Assembly (NCBI GenBank): GCA_938007935.1 | Contig: CALLMD010000003.1 | Location: 89,447-153,446, forward strand | DNA from: an uncultured Hellea sp. | GTDB taxonomy: Bacteria; Pseudomonadota; Alphaproteobacteria; Caulobacterales; Maricaulaceae | Length of the DNA stretch: 64,000 nt | Direction: 5' to 3' | Notes under the pieces: model-generated | The model's database searches: none | Told to the model about the DNA's origin: nothing | Seen by the model: only the letters and a program-made list of their open reading frames with translations | Shown: positions 18,501 through 25,968 of the stretch, one piece after another | How the letters are laid out: the number at the start of each line of letters is the position of its first letter | Position numbering within the stretch: position 1 is the stretch's first letter | Program-made: the position numbers and the translations under genes

Positions 18501-20022
18501 TCCGCCTCATCACGATATTTATTCTATCGAAGATTTGGCGCAGCTTATTTATGACCTTAAGCAAATTAACCCTACCGCGCGCGTCGCGGTTAAACTTGTC
18601 GCCTCATCTGGCGTAGGAACCATTGCGGCAGGTGTCGCCAAAGCCAAAGCCGATACAATTCTCATCGCGGGTCATAATGGCGGCACAGGGGCCTCGCCTA
18701 ATACCTCGCTTAAATATGCAGGTATCCCATGGGAGCTGGGCCTGTCCGAAGCGCATCAAGTTTTAACGCTGAATAATCTGCGCTCGCAAGTCACCCTGCG
18801 AACAGATGGCGGGCTTAAGACGGGCCGTGATATTGTTATCGCCGCCATGCTTGGCGCTGAAGAATATGGTATCGGGACCCTTAGCCTTGTGGCCATGGGC
18901 TGTATCATGGTGCGTCAGTGCCATTCAAATACCTGCCCTGTTGGCGTTTGTGTCCAAGACCCGCGCCTACGTGAAAAATTCACAGGCTCACCCGAAAAAG
19001 TTATCAATCTGATGACATTTATCGCCGAAGACGTACGCGAAATCCTCGCGGAGCTTGGCGTTGAAACGCTTGATGAAATCATCGGCCGAACAGATTTACT
19101 CGCGCAGGTGTCTCGCGGGGCAGAAAACCTTGACGATCTTGACCTTAACCCGATCTTGGCCCGCGTCGATAACGCCCCTGTCATTGATAGCCGTAAAATA
19201 CGCATAGAAGTTCCAGACACACTTGATCCGCAAATCATTGCAGATGCGAACCAGCTTTTTGAGCGCGGCGAAAAAACGAACCTAACCTATTCGATTCAAA
19301 ATACCCACCGCGCTGTCGGAACGCGCACAAGCTCGCACATCTATCAAAGCTTTGGTGCAAAGGGTCTGCCAGAGGGACAGTTGACCGTGCGTCTGCGCGG
19401 GTCAGCAGGACAATCCCTTGGCGCTTTTGGCATGCACGGCCTTCGTATAATTGTGGATGGCGACGCTAATGATTATGTTGGTAAAGGCCTGTCAGGGGCA
19501 GAAATTATTGTTAACCCTCAAGGGCGAACCCCCATTGAAGGCCATGAGAGCGCCATCATCGGCAATACATGCCTTTATGGGGCCACGCGAGGTAGCCTTA
19601 TGGCCGCAGGACGCGCGGGCGAACGTTTCTGTGTGCGCAATTCAGGCGCGGTTACAGTGGTTGAAGGTTGCGGGACAAATGGCTGTGAGTATATGACAGG
19701 CGGCATCGCTGTCATGCTGGGTTCAGTTGGCGATAATTTCGGCGCAGGTATGACGGGCGGGATGGCTTATGTCTATGATGAAGACGGCATGTTTGAAAAA
19801 GCCGTCAATCCCGACAGTGTTGTCTGGCAACGTTTTGACGCTGATCACTATGAAGAAGAATGTAAGGACCTTATTCGCAAACATGCGGCTCAGACAGGTT
19901 CTGATTTTTCTAAAAAATTATTGGCCGAATGGGAGCTAGAACGCGGAAAGTTTTGGCAAGTCATTCCCAAAGAAATGCTAAGCCGCCTCGCGGTTCCGTT
20001 AACGCAAGCGGCTGCGGAATAA
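15502..20022 (+). CDS. gltB: glutamate synthase (NADPH) large subunit
   Basis: A 1506-residue GltB. A 29-residue propeptide precedes Cys30 in HSSCGVGLVAS, the N-terminal nucleophile of the glutaminase domain exposed after cleavage. Then follow the central domain, the FMN-binding synthase barrel (GEGGEDRARY, KPGEGGQLPG, LIAGHNGGTGASP), the 3Fe-4S cysteines in CIMVRQCHSNTCPVGVC, and the C-terminal beta-helix with repeated G-x-x-G-x-x-x-G pattern (residues about 1250-1430). Ammonia from glutamine is channelled to 2-oxoglutarate. Full length, no frameshift. The transcript ends near a hairpin at 20036. Confidence 0.98.
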   Translation: MSNWLKTYEENRDKLIAANAYDPTHEHSSCGVGLVASIDGTPRRDVVEMSIQALKNVWHRGAVDADGKTGDGAGIRLDIPQEFFKAQVERTGHKSTTAKIAVGMFFLPRTDFTSQEAARTIVETELLKEGFYIYGWRQVPIDINVIGEKAKATRPAIEQVMFRDPQGRKGNTLERELYIVRRRIEKRAIEAAIPSFYACSLSVQTIIYKGMFLAEDIDNFYPDLKDDRFISRAAIYHQRYSTNTFPQWWLAQPFRMLAHNGEINTLKANANHMKSHEIKMASSAFGERAEDVKPVIQKGSSDSAALDSVFELLVRAGRSAPMAKTLLVPEAYSKRGDLMPDSWRALYEYCNSVMEPWDGPAALAAYDGRWCMAGLDRNGLRPLRYAISDDGVLAVGSETGMCPMEEKNIVRKGALKPGRMIAVDLEEGKFYNSTDILNEISDKRPYKKWLKKVVNLDEKLSGPEPKQMLSGEALARRQMSCGQTLEDHELILSPMAELGKETVGSMGDDTPLAVLSDIYRPLSHFFRQNFSQVTNPPIDPLRETRVMGLKTRFRNLRNILAEDSSQTTEMLVLESPVMTTGMLTRFMKLVGPTKTRIIDCTFPVPEAGAVPGRALKDTLIRIKAEAESAVRDGVENIVLTDEYVDEDKAAAPIILCVGAVQTHLVSKGLRSSCSIIVRSAECLDTHYFAVLIGAGATAVNAYMAQDSLVERVGRGLLDMSGNEAVAQYKKAIEGGLLKIISKMGISVISSYRGGNNFEAMGLSRALVGENFPGMTSRISGIGLAGLEGKIVDAHEAAYEPSIVRLPIGGLYRVRAKGERHAYQADMIHMLQEAVGSEDYELYKRYAEVVNTAKPIQIRDLLDIKPAGKPLPLRRVQSVNEIRRRFCTPGMSLGALSPEAHGTLNIAMNRIGAKSVSGEGGEDRARYTPLPNGDNPNSAVKQIASGRFGVNAEYLNQCREIEIKVAQGAKPGEGGQLPGFKVTEMIAKFRNATPGVSLISPPPHHDIYSIEDLAQLIYDLKQINPTARVAVKLVASSGVGTIAAGVAKAKADTILIAGHNGGTGASPNTSLKYAGIPWELGLSEAHQVLTLNNLRSQVTLRTDGGLKTGRDIVIAAMLGAEEYGIGTLSLVAMGCIMVRQCHSNTCPVGVCVQDPRLREKFTGSPEKVINLMTFIAEDVREILAELGVETLDEIIGRTDLLAQVSRGAENLDDLDLNPILARVDNAPVIDSRKIRIEVPDTLDPQIIADANQLFERGEKTNLTYSIQNTHRAVGTRTSSHIYQSFGAKGLPEGQLTVRLRGSAGQSLGAFGMHGLRIIVDGDANDYVGKGLSGAEIIVNPQGRTPIEGHESAIIGNTCLYGATRGSLMAAGRAGERFCVRNSGAVTVVEGCGTNGCEYMTGGIAVMLGSVGDNFGAGMTGGMAYVYDEDGMFEKAVNPDSVVWQRFDADHYEEECKDLIRKHAAQTGSDFSKKLLAEWELERGKFWQVIPKEMLSRLAVPLTQAAAE

Positions 20023-20035
20023 TTGAAAGCATAAA

Positions 20036-20059
20036 GCGGGCTCGAAACATAGAGCCCGC
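20036..20059. terminator. hairpin between convergent gltB and a lipoprotein gene
   Basis: GCGGGCTC and GAGCCCGC form a perfect 8-bp stem with an 8-base loop in the 44-bp gap between converging genes. On the plus strand it is followed by A-rich rather than T-rich sequence, and on the minus strand by TTTATG, so it is a weak or bidirectional terminator at best. Confidence 0.5.
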
Positions 20060-20066
20060 AAAAAAC

Positions 20067-20681
20067 TTATTTTATTTGTTGCTGCGGACCTGAGTTATCA
20101 GTCGAGATAACTTCTTGGGCTTCCATAACAATGATGTTCTCACCAGAAGCCGTAGTGACCATCTTACTATTTGGCTTCATCGCTTGAACAGGGCCTGACT
20201 GCACGGGAATTGAGAAAATTCGCGGCATGATTTGCCCCCCGCTTTCAGCCTCGGCGCGCACATTAATATAGTGACGCCCTAGAGATCCCACCGTAACCGA
20301 AACATCCATGACATGCTGACGCCCCGCTGACATATCAAAAGACGCGCGGCTAGATGATGGGAAAATTTGAATATCGCCATCTGCTAACACATTCACACTC
20401 ATAGTTCCGGAATCGTAAGACTCGCTAAGGGTCAATTGAAAGACAGCTGTTTGGCCAGGCGCAATATCTTTTGGTAGATTATGCTCATAATTAATCGCCG
20501 CGCCGGGTTTCATATAGTGCTGGGGAGTAATTGTCTTTAAATCCTCGGAATGAACATGTTCCGTTGTGATTTTGGATTTAACTTGGACTTGATTACTGGA
20601 TGATGGTTTAGCCGAACATCCGGCGCTTAAAGCTAAGGAGAGCGCAACTAACGGTAAAGTAGCTTTTTTTGTAAAGGTCAT
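20067..20681 (-). CDS. small lipoprotein of unknown function, paired with the metallopeptidase lipoprotein
   Basis: A 204-residue protein with signal peptide and lipobox LSAGC. I do not recognise a family. After a Ser/Lys-rich linker the body is mostly beta-strand (FQLTLSESYDSGTMSVNVLA, RHYINVRAEAESGG), like an immunoglobulin-type fold. I choose the ATG at 20681 because GGAG lies six bases before it and because the signal peptide then begins properly; the ATG at 20693 overlaps the upstream stop (TAATG) and adds four residues. The gene directly follows the large metallopeptidase lipoprotein, with which it is surely co-transcribed; a partner role is inference. Confidence 0.78.
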   Translation of the reverse strand: MTFTKKATLPLVALSLALSAGCSAKPSSSNQVQVKSKITTEHVHSEDLKTITPQHYMKPGAAINYEHNLPKDIAPGQTAVFQLTLSESYDSGTMSVNVLADGDIQIFPSSSRASFDMSAGRQHVMDVSVTVGSLGRHYINVRAEAESGGQIMPRIFSIPVQSGPVQAMKPNSKMVTTASGENIIVMEAQEVISTDNSGPQQQIK

Positions 20682-20692
20682 ATTTATCTCCA

Positions 20693-22879
20693 TTATCGTG
20701 TAATTCTAAAATCGTAACAGGCATTTGCCGCTATGTTAGAGTTTCGGCCATTATTTTGATCATAGGCATCAATAAGATATTGTCCCGTGTCGGTTAAATT
20801 TGCCGATGCAACCTCTGAATTTAGTTCATCTGAAACCGCGACACCTATAAATTCACCTGCACGATGGAGACTAAATTCTGGGTTTCTATTTGAATCCCCT
20901 GACACTCTATTCATCCTAAAAGTGTATATAGCTGGTGCAGCGACATCAAATGCCAGATAAGATCGATTACCTAATTTATTTCCTTCACCTTGACTGACAT
21001 CCAAGCAAATTTCGACTGAAGGACCATTAACAGCAATGTTTTTATGCAGAGGAAAAACGCCTGCGACTCCCCCGTTATTAGTCTCACCTGTACCTTGAGA
21101 GTCAGTTCCGATAATGGATTGCCCGCTCGCCAAAGCATTGAGAACCGTAACATCAGATGGATTATTTAAACGAAATTGTTCTAAAAATGAGAATATTGTC
21201 GTGAAAAGGATATTATTCCGGTAGCTATCGCTAGTTAACACATTGTAAATCGGAGCGAAACCAGCCGATAATGTGTCAGATCCGTCGTCTGTATTATCGT
21301 AAATGTCGTATAAAATGCTTTGAACAGAAGCTTCACTGTACCAGCCTTCATTTTCGACAGCGTTAGCCTCTAGGTCAAAACTGAACCCCTGTTCTTGCCG
21401 AGAACCAAGACTATCTTTATAGATTGGGTCGTCTGTCATTATTCCTGAGAGGGCATTCCCGAATCCTTCTCCCATCGCAACTCTTGGGTCTAAACGATCG
21501 CCAGGGCCATGTAGCCCTCCGATTGAATCAGATCGTGACAATTGATCTTCAAAATAGTGCCCCCATTCGTGAATAATTACGTGCTTATCATATTCATCCG
21601 TATCCGTATTATCATCCCCTAAAATCAAAAGACGGCGATCTGCATTAGAAAAGCTAACGTAAGCGGAGCCCGTACCGATTTCTCCCCTTGCAAGATCTAT
21701 ATTATCGGCAATTCTATTATTCACACTCCAGTTAAAGTTAATGGATGGGAAAATAACATCTGAATCGACAGCACTTACTCTTTGCATACTCTCATAAATG
21801 GGAGCGAGTATAGCAAAAGGCGCCGCGACGCGTGTTGAAGTATAGCTACTACCACCCCAGCCAGATGCCGCATTCAAGTTTCGTGTAGAATTAACGGACC
21901 CCGAATTCGCCAATGACCCCTGAAACGCATAGAGAGAGTCTGAACTCGTATTATCAACGACTTTGACATCCCATTCCGGGCCGCTGGTTTGAACCATTTC
22001 GGCTTTGACCCGAATGCGAACCTCTGTATTTCCATTTACACTTAAGCTGTAATCGCCATTCCCATCAGTATGAGCCGTTTGAAGAATGGCTCCATTACTG
22101 TTTAAGGCTTCTACAGTAACTCCGGGGGCTGGCTCTTGGGAGATGGCATTGTAATTCAAACCAATATTATTCGTGTTGAATGGGACATAATCATATGTAA
22201 TTTTTCCGCTAATTGTAACTTGCGGCGGTGGCGGCGTAACTGTCACGGTTAGCTCGGCTGTTCCCGAATTTCCGGATCCATCTTCAGCTGTTGCTGTACA
22301 AACCACAGTCATATTTGCTGTGACTGTTGGGGCCGTAAATACATTCCCGGAAAAACTCCCACCATTAGTACATGTAACTGTAGGCCCTAAAGCAATGACT
22401 GCATTATCAGTGATTGACAGAGTTGATGTTACGGGACTGCCTGACGGTACAGTTAAAGTTTCCGGACTAAACGACAGGACTGGAGCTTCAGTATCTGGGA
22501 CAATCGTGACTGTGAGGGTCGCGGAAGACGAATTCCCTGCTGCATCGCTTGCAGTCGCTGTGCATTCACTTGTCGTGGATGATGCCACAATTGGCGCTCT
22601 AAACGTTCCAGCGGAAAATGTTCCTCCGTTGGTACAGCTTATCGTTGGTCCATCAGTTATCCGAACGTTATCGGTGGCAGATAAACTTGATGAAGCCGTT
22701 CCTCCGCCTAAAACAGACAAAGTTGCAGGGCTAAATGACAGCGAAGGCGATGTTGTATCTGCTACGGGCGGCGGAGGTGTTACTGACCCGCTTGACGAGG
22801 AGGAACCGCCGCCGCAGGCCACGCCGCCAAGCGCCATGAGCGCTAATGCGCTGACCTGTACAGTTTTTTGAAGACCCAA
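20693..22879 (-). CDS. lipoprotein with two HYR/Ig-like repeats, CarboxypepD_reg-like domain and putative HEXXH metallopeptidase
   Basis: A 728-residue secreted lipoprotein beginning at a TTG codon with a strong GGAGG seven bases before it. The lipobox is GVAC, followed by a Gly/Ser/Pro linker. Residues about 40-215 are two tandem 86-residue repeats, each with SFSP-x-T-L, a TDN turn and C-T-N-G-G-x-F-S, with two cysteines per repeat, as in HYR/Ig-like modules. A carboxypeptidase-regulatory-like domain spans about 218-325. HEWGHYFEDQ starts at residue 437, with GEGFGN glutamate 30 residues after the second histidine, giving gluzincin-style ligands. The C-terminal 130 residues resemble a beta-rich pre-peptidase-type domain. 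Substrate unknown; export by the Sec/Lol route, perhaps onward by Gsp. Confidence 0.82.
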   Translation of the reverse strand: MGLQKTVQVSALALMALGGVACGGGSSSSSGSVTPPPPVADTTSPSLSFSPATLSVLGGGTASSSLSATDNVRITDGPTISCTNGGTFSAGTFRAPIVASSTTSECTATASDAAGNSSSATLTVTIVPDTEAPVLSFSPETLTVPSGSPVTSTLSITDNAVIALGPTVTCTNGGSFSGNVFTAPTVTANMTVVCTATAEDGSGNSGTAELTVTVTPPPPQVTISGKITYDYVPFNTNNIGLNYNAISQEPAPGVTVEALNSNGAILQTAHTDGNGDYSLSVNGNTEVRIRVKAEMVQTSGPEWDVKVVDNTSSDSLYAFQGSLANSGSVNSTRNLNAASGWGGSSYTSTRVAAPFAILAPIYESMQRVSAVDSDVIFPSINFNWSVNNRIADNIDLARGEIGTGSAYVSFSNADRRLLILGDDNTDTDEYDKHVIIHEWGHYFEDQLSRSDSIGGLHGPGDRLDPRVAMGEGFGNALSGIMTDDPIYKDSLGSRQEQGFSFDLEANAVENEGWYSEASVQSILYDIYDNTDDGSDTLSAGFAPIYNVLTSDSYRNNILFTTIFSFLEQFRLNNPSDVTVLNALASGQSIIGTDSQGTGETNNGGVAGVFPLHKNIAVNGPSVEICLDVSQGEGNKLGNRSYLAFDVAAPAIYTFRMNRVSGDSNRNPEFSLHRAGEFIGVAVSDELNSEVASANLTDTGQYLIDAYDQNNGRNSNIAANACYDFRITR

Positions 22880-22968
22880 CGTTTTTCCTCCGATTTCGAT
22901 AGAAGATTACGCTTTTTAGGATGAACTATCACTTAACATGGGCGTGAATTTCATTAATTTTCCGCCAT

Positions 22969-22992
22969 AAAAAAAGCGGCCCACAGCCGCTT
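22969..22992 (-). terminator. Rho-independent terminator after metK
   Basis: On the minus strand, AAGCGGC and GCCGCTT form a perfect 7-bp stem around a 5-base loop and run straight into seven T residues. It lies 28 bases past the metK stop codon. Confidence 0.9.
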
Positions 22993-23019
22993 AATCAGTA
23001 AATTATTACCTATTTGGTA

Positions 23020-24213
23020 CTAAATAGCGGCTTTAATCGCTTCAACCAAATCAGTCTTTTCCCAGCTAAATCCTCCGTCACCATCTGGCGTGCGGCCAAA
23101 GTGACCATAGGCAGCGGTGCGCGCATAAATCGCTTGGTTGAGGTTCAGATGTGAGCGAATGCCGTGCGGCGTTAGGCTCATCACGCTTGGCAGCACCTCT
23201 TCTAGGCGCTGGGCAAGCGCGGCATGTTTGCCATCAAGCTCGACATAAATCGATGTCGGTTCAGCCACACCAATTGCGTAAGACAGCTGAATATTGGCCC
23301 AATCGACAAGTCCAGAAGCGACAATGTTTTTGGCCAAATAACGAGACGCATAAGCGGCTGAGCGGTCAACCTTTGTTGGATCTTTCCCCGAAAATGCGCC
23401 GCCGCCATGAGGCGCCATACCGCCATATGTATCAACGATGATTTTACGTCCCGTAAGGCCCGCATCTCCGTCGGGGCCGCCAATAACGAACTTACCCGTC
23501 GGGTTGATGTGGAAGACTGTGTCTTTGCTAATCCAGCCCTCTGGCATGACTTCGGTGATGTAAGGCATTACGATGTCGGAAATATCAGATGAGCTGAGAC
23601 CATCTGCATGCTGGGTCGAGACAACAATCGCAGAAGCGCCAACAGGCTTACCATCTTCATAGCGCACAGAGACCTGAGACTTTGCATCTGGCTCTAGGCC
23701 TTTTTCCTTGCCTGAATGACGCACCTCGGCGAGGCGCTCCAGAATTTTGTGCGAGTAATAAATCGGAGCGGGCATAAGCGCGCCTTCAACTTCGTTACTG
23801 GCATAACCAAACATGATGCCTTGATCGCCTGCGCCCTGCTCTGTGTGAAGACCTGTGCCCTCATCCACGCCCGCCGCAATGTCAACAGATTGCGCGTGAA
23901 GGTGAACATCAACCTCGGCATGGGCGTGATGAAAGCCTGACTGCTCATAACCGATATCCTTAATGGCCGCGCGGGCCACGGCTTCGATCTCGTCTTTGGA
24001 AACATCCTTACCGCGGGTCTCGCCGGCGATGACAACTCTGTTTGTTGTGGTTAGCGTCTCAGCCGCAACACGGACATCCCAAGGGGACATGCCAGCGGCC
24101 ACAGATTTGCGGAAATAAAGATCAACGATTTCATCCGAGATACGGTCAGAGACTTTATCCGGATGGCCCTCGGAAACAGATTCAGAGGTAAAGAAGTAAG
24201 ATTGACGTGCCAT
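23020..24213 (-). CDS. metK: S-adenosylmethionine synthetase
   Basis: A 397-residue MetK that makes S-adenosylmethionine from methionine and ATP. Visible hallmarks: [20 protein letters not shown] at the N-terminus (ATP-binding His and Mg-binding Asp), [12 protein letters not shown], and the P-loop-like [19 protein letters not shown]. Length is standard. The start has GGAG ten bases before the ATG. It follows ahcY on the same strand after 93 bases and probably shares its transcript, so methyl donor synthesis and SAH removal are coupled. No recognisable SAM riboswitch in the gap. Confidence 0.98.
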   Translation of the reverse strand: MARQSYFFTSESVSEGHPDKVSDRISDEIVDLYFRKSVAAGMSPWDVRVAAETLTTTNRVVIAGETRGKDVSKDEIEAVARAAIKDIGYEQSGFHHAHAEVDVHLHAQSVDIAAGVDEGTGLHTEQGAGDQGIMFGYASNEVEGALMPAPIYYSHKILERLAEVRHSGKEKGLEPDAKSQVSVRYEDGKPVGASAIVVSTQHADGLSSSDISDIVMPYITEVMPEGWISKDTVFHINPTGKFVIGGPDGDAGLTGRKIIVDTYGGMAPHGGGAFSGKDPTKVDRSAAYASRYLAKNIVASGLVDWANIQLSYAIGVAEPTSIYVELDGKHAALAQRLEEVLPSVMSLTPHGIRSHLNLNQAIYARTAAYGHFGRTPDGDGGFSWEKTDLVEAIKAAI

Positions 24214-24306
24214 ATTGGCGCTCCTGAGTTTAAGGCTCTTCGCTTTTTGTATTTTTATAAAGAGGAGTGATGACGCGCCAAAGACGCGCCGAATTAATTA
24301 ATGTGT

Positions 24307-25716
24307 CTAGTAGCGGTAATGCTCGGGCTTATATGGCCCTTCCTTTGGCACGCCGATATAATCCGCTTGCTCTTTGGACATCTCGGTCAGCTTGACGCCG
24401 ATTTTTTCCAGATGCAAACGCGCAACTTTCTCGTCCAAATGCTTGGGCAGCATATAGACTTTGTTTTCGTATTTACGGCTCGATGCTTTTGAATCTTCCC
24501 AAAGCTCGATTTGCGCAAGCACTTGGTTCGTAAATGACGCTGACATCACGAAGGATGGATGCCCTGTCGCGTTACCCAAATTCAGCAAACGACCCTGAGA
24601 AAGAAGGATCATACGGTTACCCTTGGGGAAGGTAATCATATCCACTTGATCTTTAATATTTGTCCACTGCAAATTCTGCAAGGCCGCCACTTGGATTTCA
24701 TTATCGAAGTGACCAATATTGCCGACAATCGCCATGTCTTTCATCTCGCGCATATGCTCGAGACGGATAACGTCCTTATTACCTGTTGTGGTGACGAAAA
24801 TATCCGCATCGGCAACCGTGTCTTCGAGTGTGGTCACTTCGAAGCCGTCCATTGCCGCTTGTAGCGCGCAAATAGGGTCAACTTCGGTCACCTTCACGCG
24901 CGCGCCCGCGCCGCGAAGAGAGGCCGCAGAGCCTTTACCGACATCGCCATAACCAAGGACAACGGCGGTTTTACCGGCCATCATTGTATCTGTCGCGCGG
25001 CGAATACCGTCCACGAGGGATTCTTTACAGCCATATTTATTATCAAATTTAGATTTCGTGACCGAGTCGTTGACGTTAATCGCAGGGAAAGGCAGCTGGC
25101 CTTTTTCAACCAGTTCATAAAGACGGTGAACACCTGTTGTTGTTTCTTCGGACACGCCAACGATTTGGTCCCGCATTTTTGTGAACCAACCCGGGCTCTC
25201 TGCCATGCGCGCTTTGATCTGCGCGAAAATTGCCGCTTCTTCTTCACTGCCCGGCTCGCCTTCGATAAGCTCTGGCTCGCCGTTCTCAACACGCGCGCCC
25301 AAAAGAATATAAAGCGTTGCGTCGCCGCCATCATCCAAAATGATATTTGGCCCTTCAGGGAAGAGGAAAGATTTATCAAGATAATCCCAATGCTCTTCAA
25401 GCGTCTGGCCTTTCACCGCAAAGACAGGCACGCCCGCCGCTGCGATCGCCGCCGCAGCATGATCTTGCGTTGAATAAATATTACAAGAGGCCCAGCGCAC
25501 ATCCGCGCCAAGCGCCGTCAGCGTCTCAATCAAAACCGCCGTTTGAATAGTCATATGGAGCGAGCCAACAACCCGCGCCCCCGTCAGGGGTTTCGTCTCG
25601 CCAAATTCCTCACGCAGAGACATAAGCCCCGGCATTTCAGTTTCAGCAATATCAAGTTCCTTGCGGCCAAATTCGGCCAAGGCAATGTCTTTTACAACGT
25701 AATCATTCGCGCTCAT
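24307..25716 (-). CDS. ahcY: adenosylhomocysteinase
   Basis: A 469-residue S-adenosylhomocysteine hydrolase, splitting SAH into adenosine and homocysteine. The signature [16 protein letters not shown], the NAD-binding [20 protein letters not shown], and the C-terminal [14 protein letters not shown] ... PYKPEHYRY are complete. It carries the roughly 40-residue insert typical of the proteobacterial/eukaryotic-size form ([19 protein letters not shown]). The gene begins the ahcY-metK unit; a perfect palindrome lies about 70 bp upstream and may be a repressor site. Confidence 0.98.
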   Translation of the reverse strand: MSANDYVVKDIALAEFGRKELDIAETEMPGLMSLREEFGETKPLTGARVVGSLHMTIQTAVLIETLTALGADVRWASCNIYSTQDHAAAAIAAAGVPVFAVKGQTLEEHWDYLDKSFLFPEGPNIILDDGGDATLYILLGARVENGEPELIEGEPGSEEEAAIFAQIKARMAESPGWFTKMRDQIVGVSEETTTGVHRLYELVEKGQLPFPAINVNDSVTKSKFDNKYGCKESLVDGIRRATDTMMAGKTAVVLGYGDVGKGSAASLRGAGARVKVTEVDPICALQAAMDGFEVTTLEDTVADADIFVTTTGNKDVIRLEHMREMKDMAIVGNIGHFDNEIQVAALQNLQWTNIKDQVDMITFPKGNRMILLSQGRLLNLGNATGHPSFVMSASFTNQVLAQIELWEDSKASSRKYENKVYMLPKHLDEKVARLHLEKIGVKLTEMSKEQADYIGVPKEGPYKPEHYRY

Positions 25717-25782
25717 GTCTCTAATCCTTAAGGGAGTACTAATTTGAGGCTCCTTTAGGCCCAGAGCGGGATGGCGTCAATA

Positions 25783-25804
25783 CATATAACAGTATCGTTA
25801 TATG
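25783..25804. promoter_or_regulatory. 22-bp perfect palindrome, candidate ArsR-type (SahR-like) operator
   Basis: CATATAAC-6 bases-GTTATATG is a perfect inverted repeat of two 8-bp arms, 67 bases before the ahcY start and followed on the minus strand four bases later by TTGACG, a possible -35. ArsR-family repressors bind AT-rich palindromes of this length, and SahR of that family is known to control SAH/methionine recycling genes in Proteobacteria. Assignment to SahR is inference. The gene to its other side (25969, plus strand) could be affected too. Confidence 0.55.
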
Positions 25805-25968
25805 TTTATGAGAACTTCCATCATTCCTTATGACAACAATCCTAAACCTTAAACAAGCTATTACTGACTTTAAAATAGTGCTCAGACGAGTCTTTAAATT
25901 ACATGTAATAAATGTAGGATGCATGATTTATTGATGCTAGGTTGTAACTCAGGCACACTGGACAAAAA

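Noticed and set aside
24214..24306. SAM-responsive riboswitch before metK
   Set aside because: The only notable feature is a direct repeat GACGCGCC (24272-24279 and 24283-24290). No SAM-I, SAM-II or SAM/SAH consensus could be recognised.
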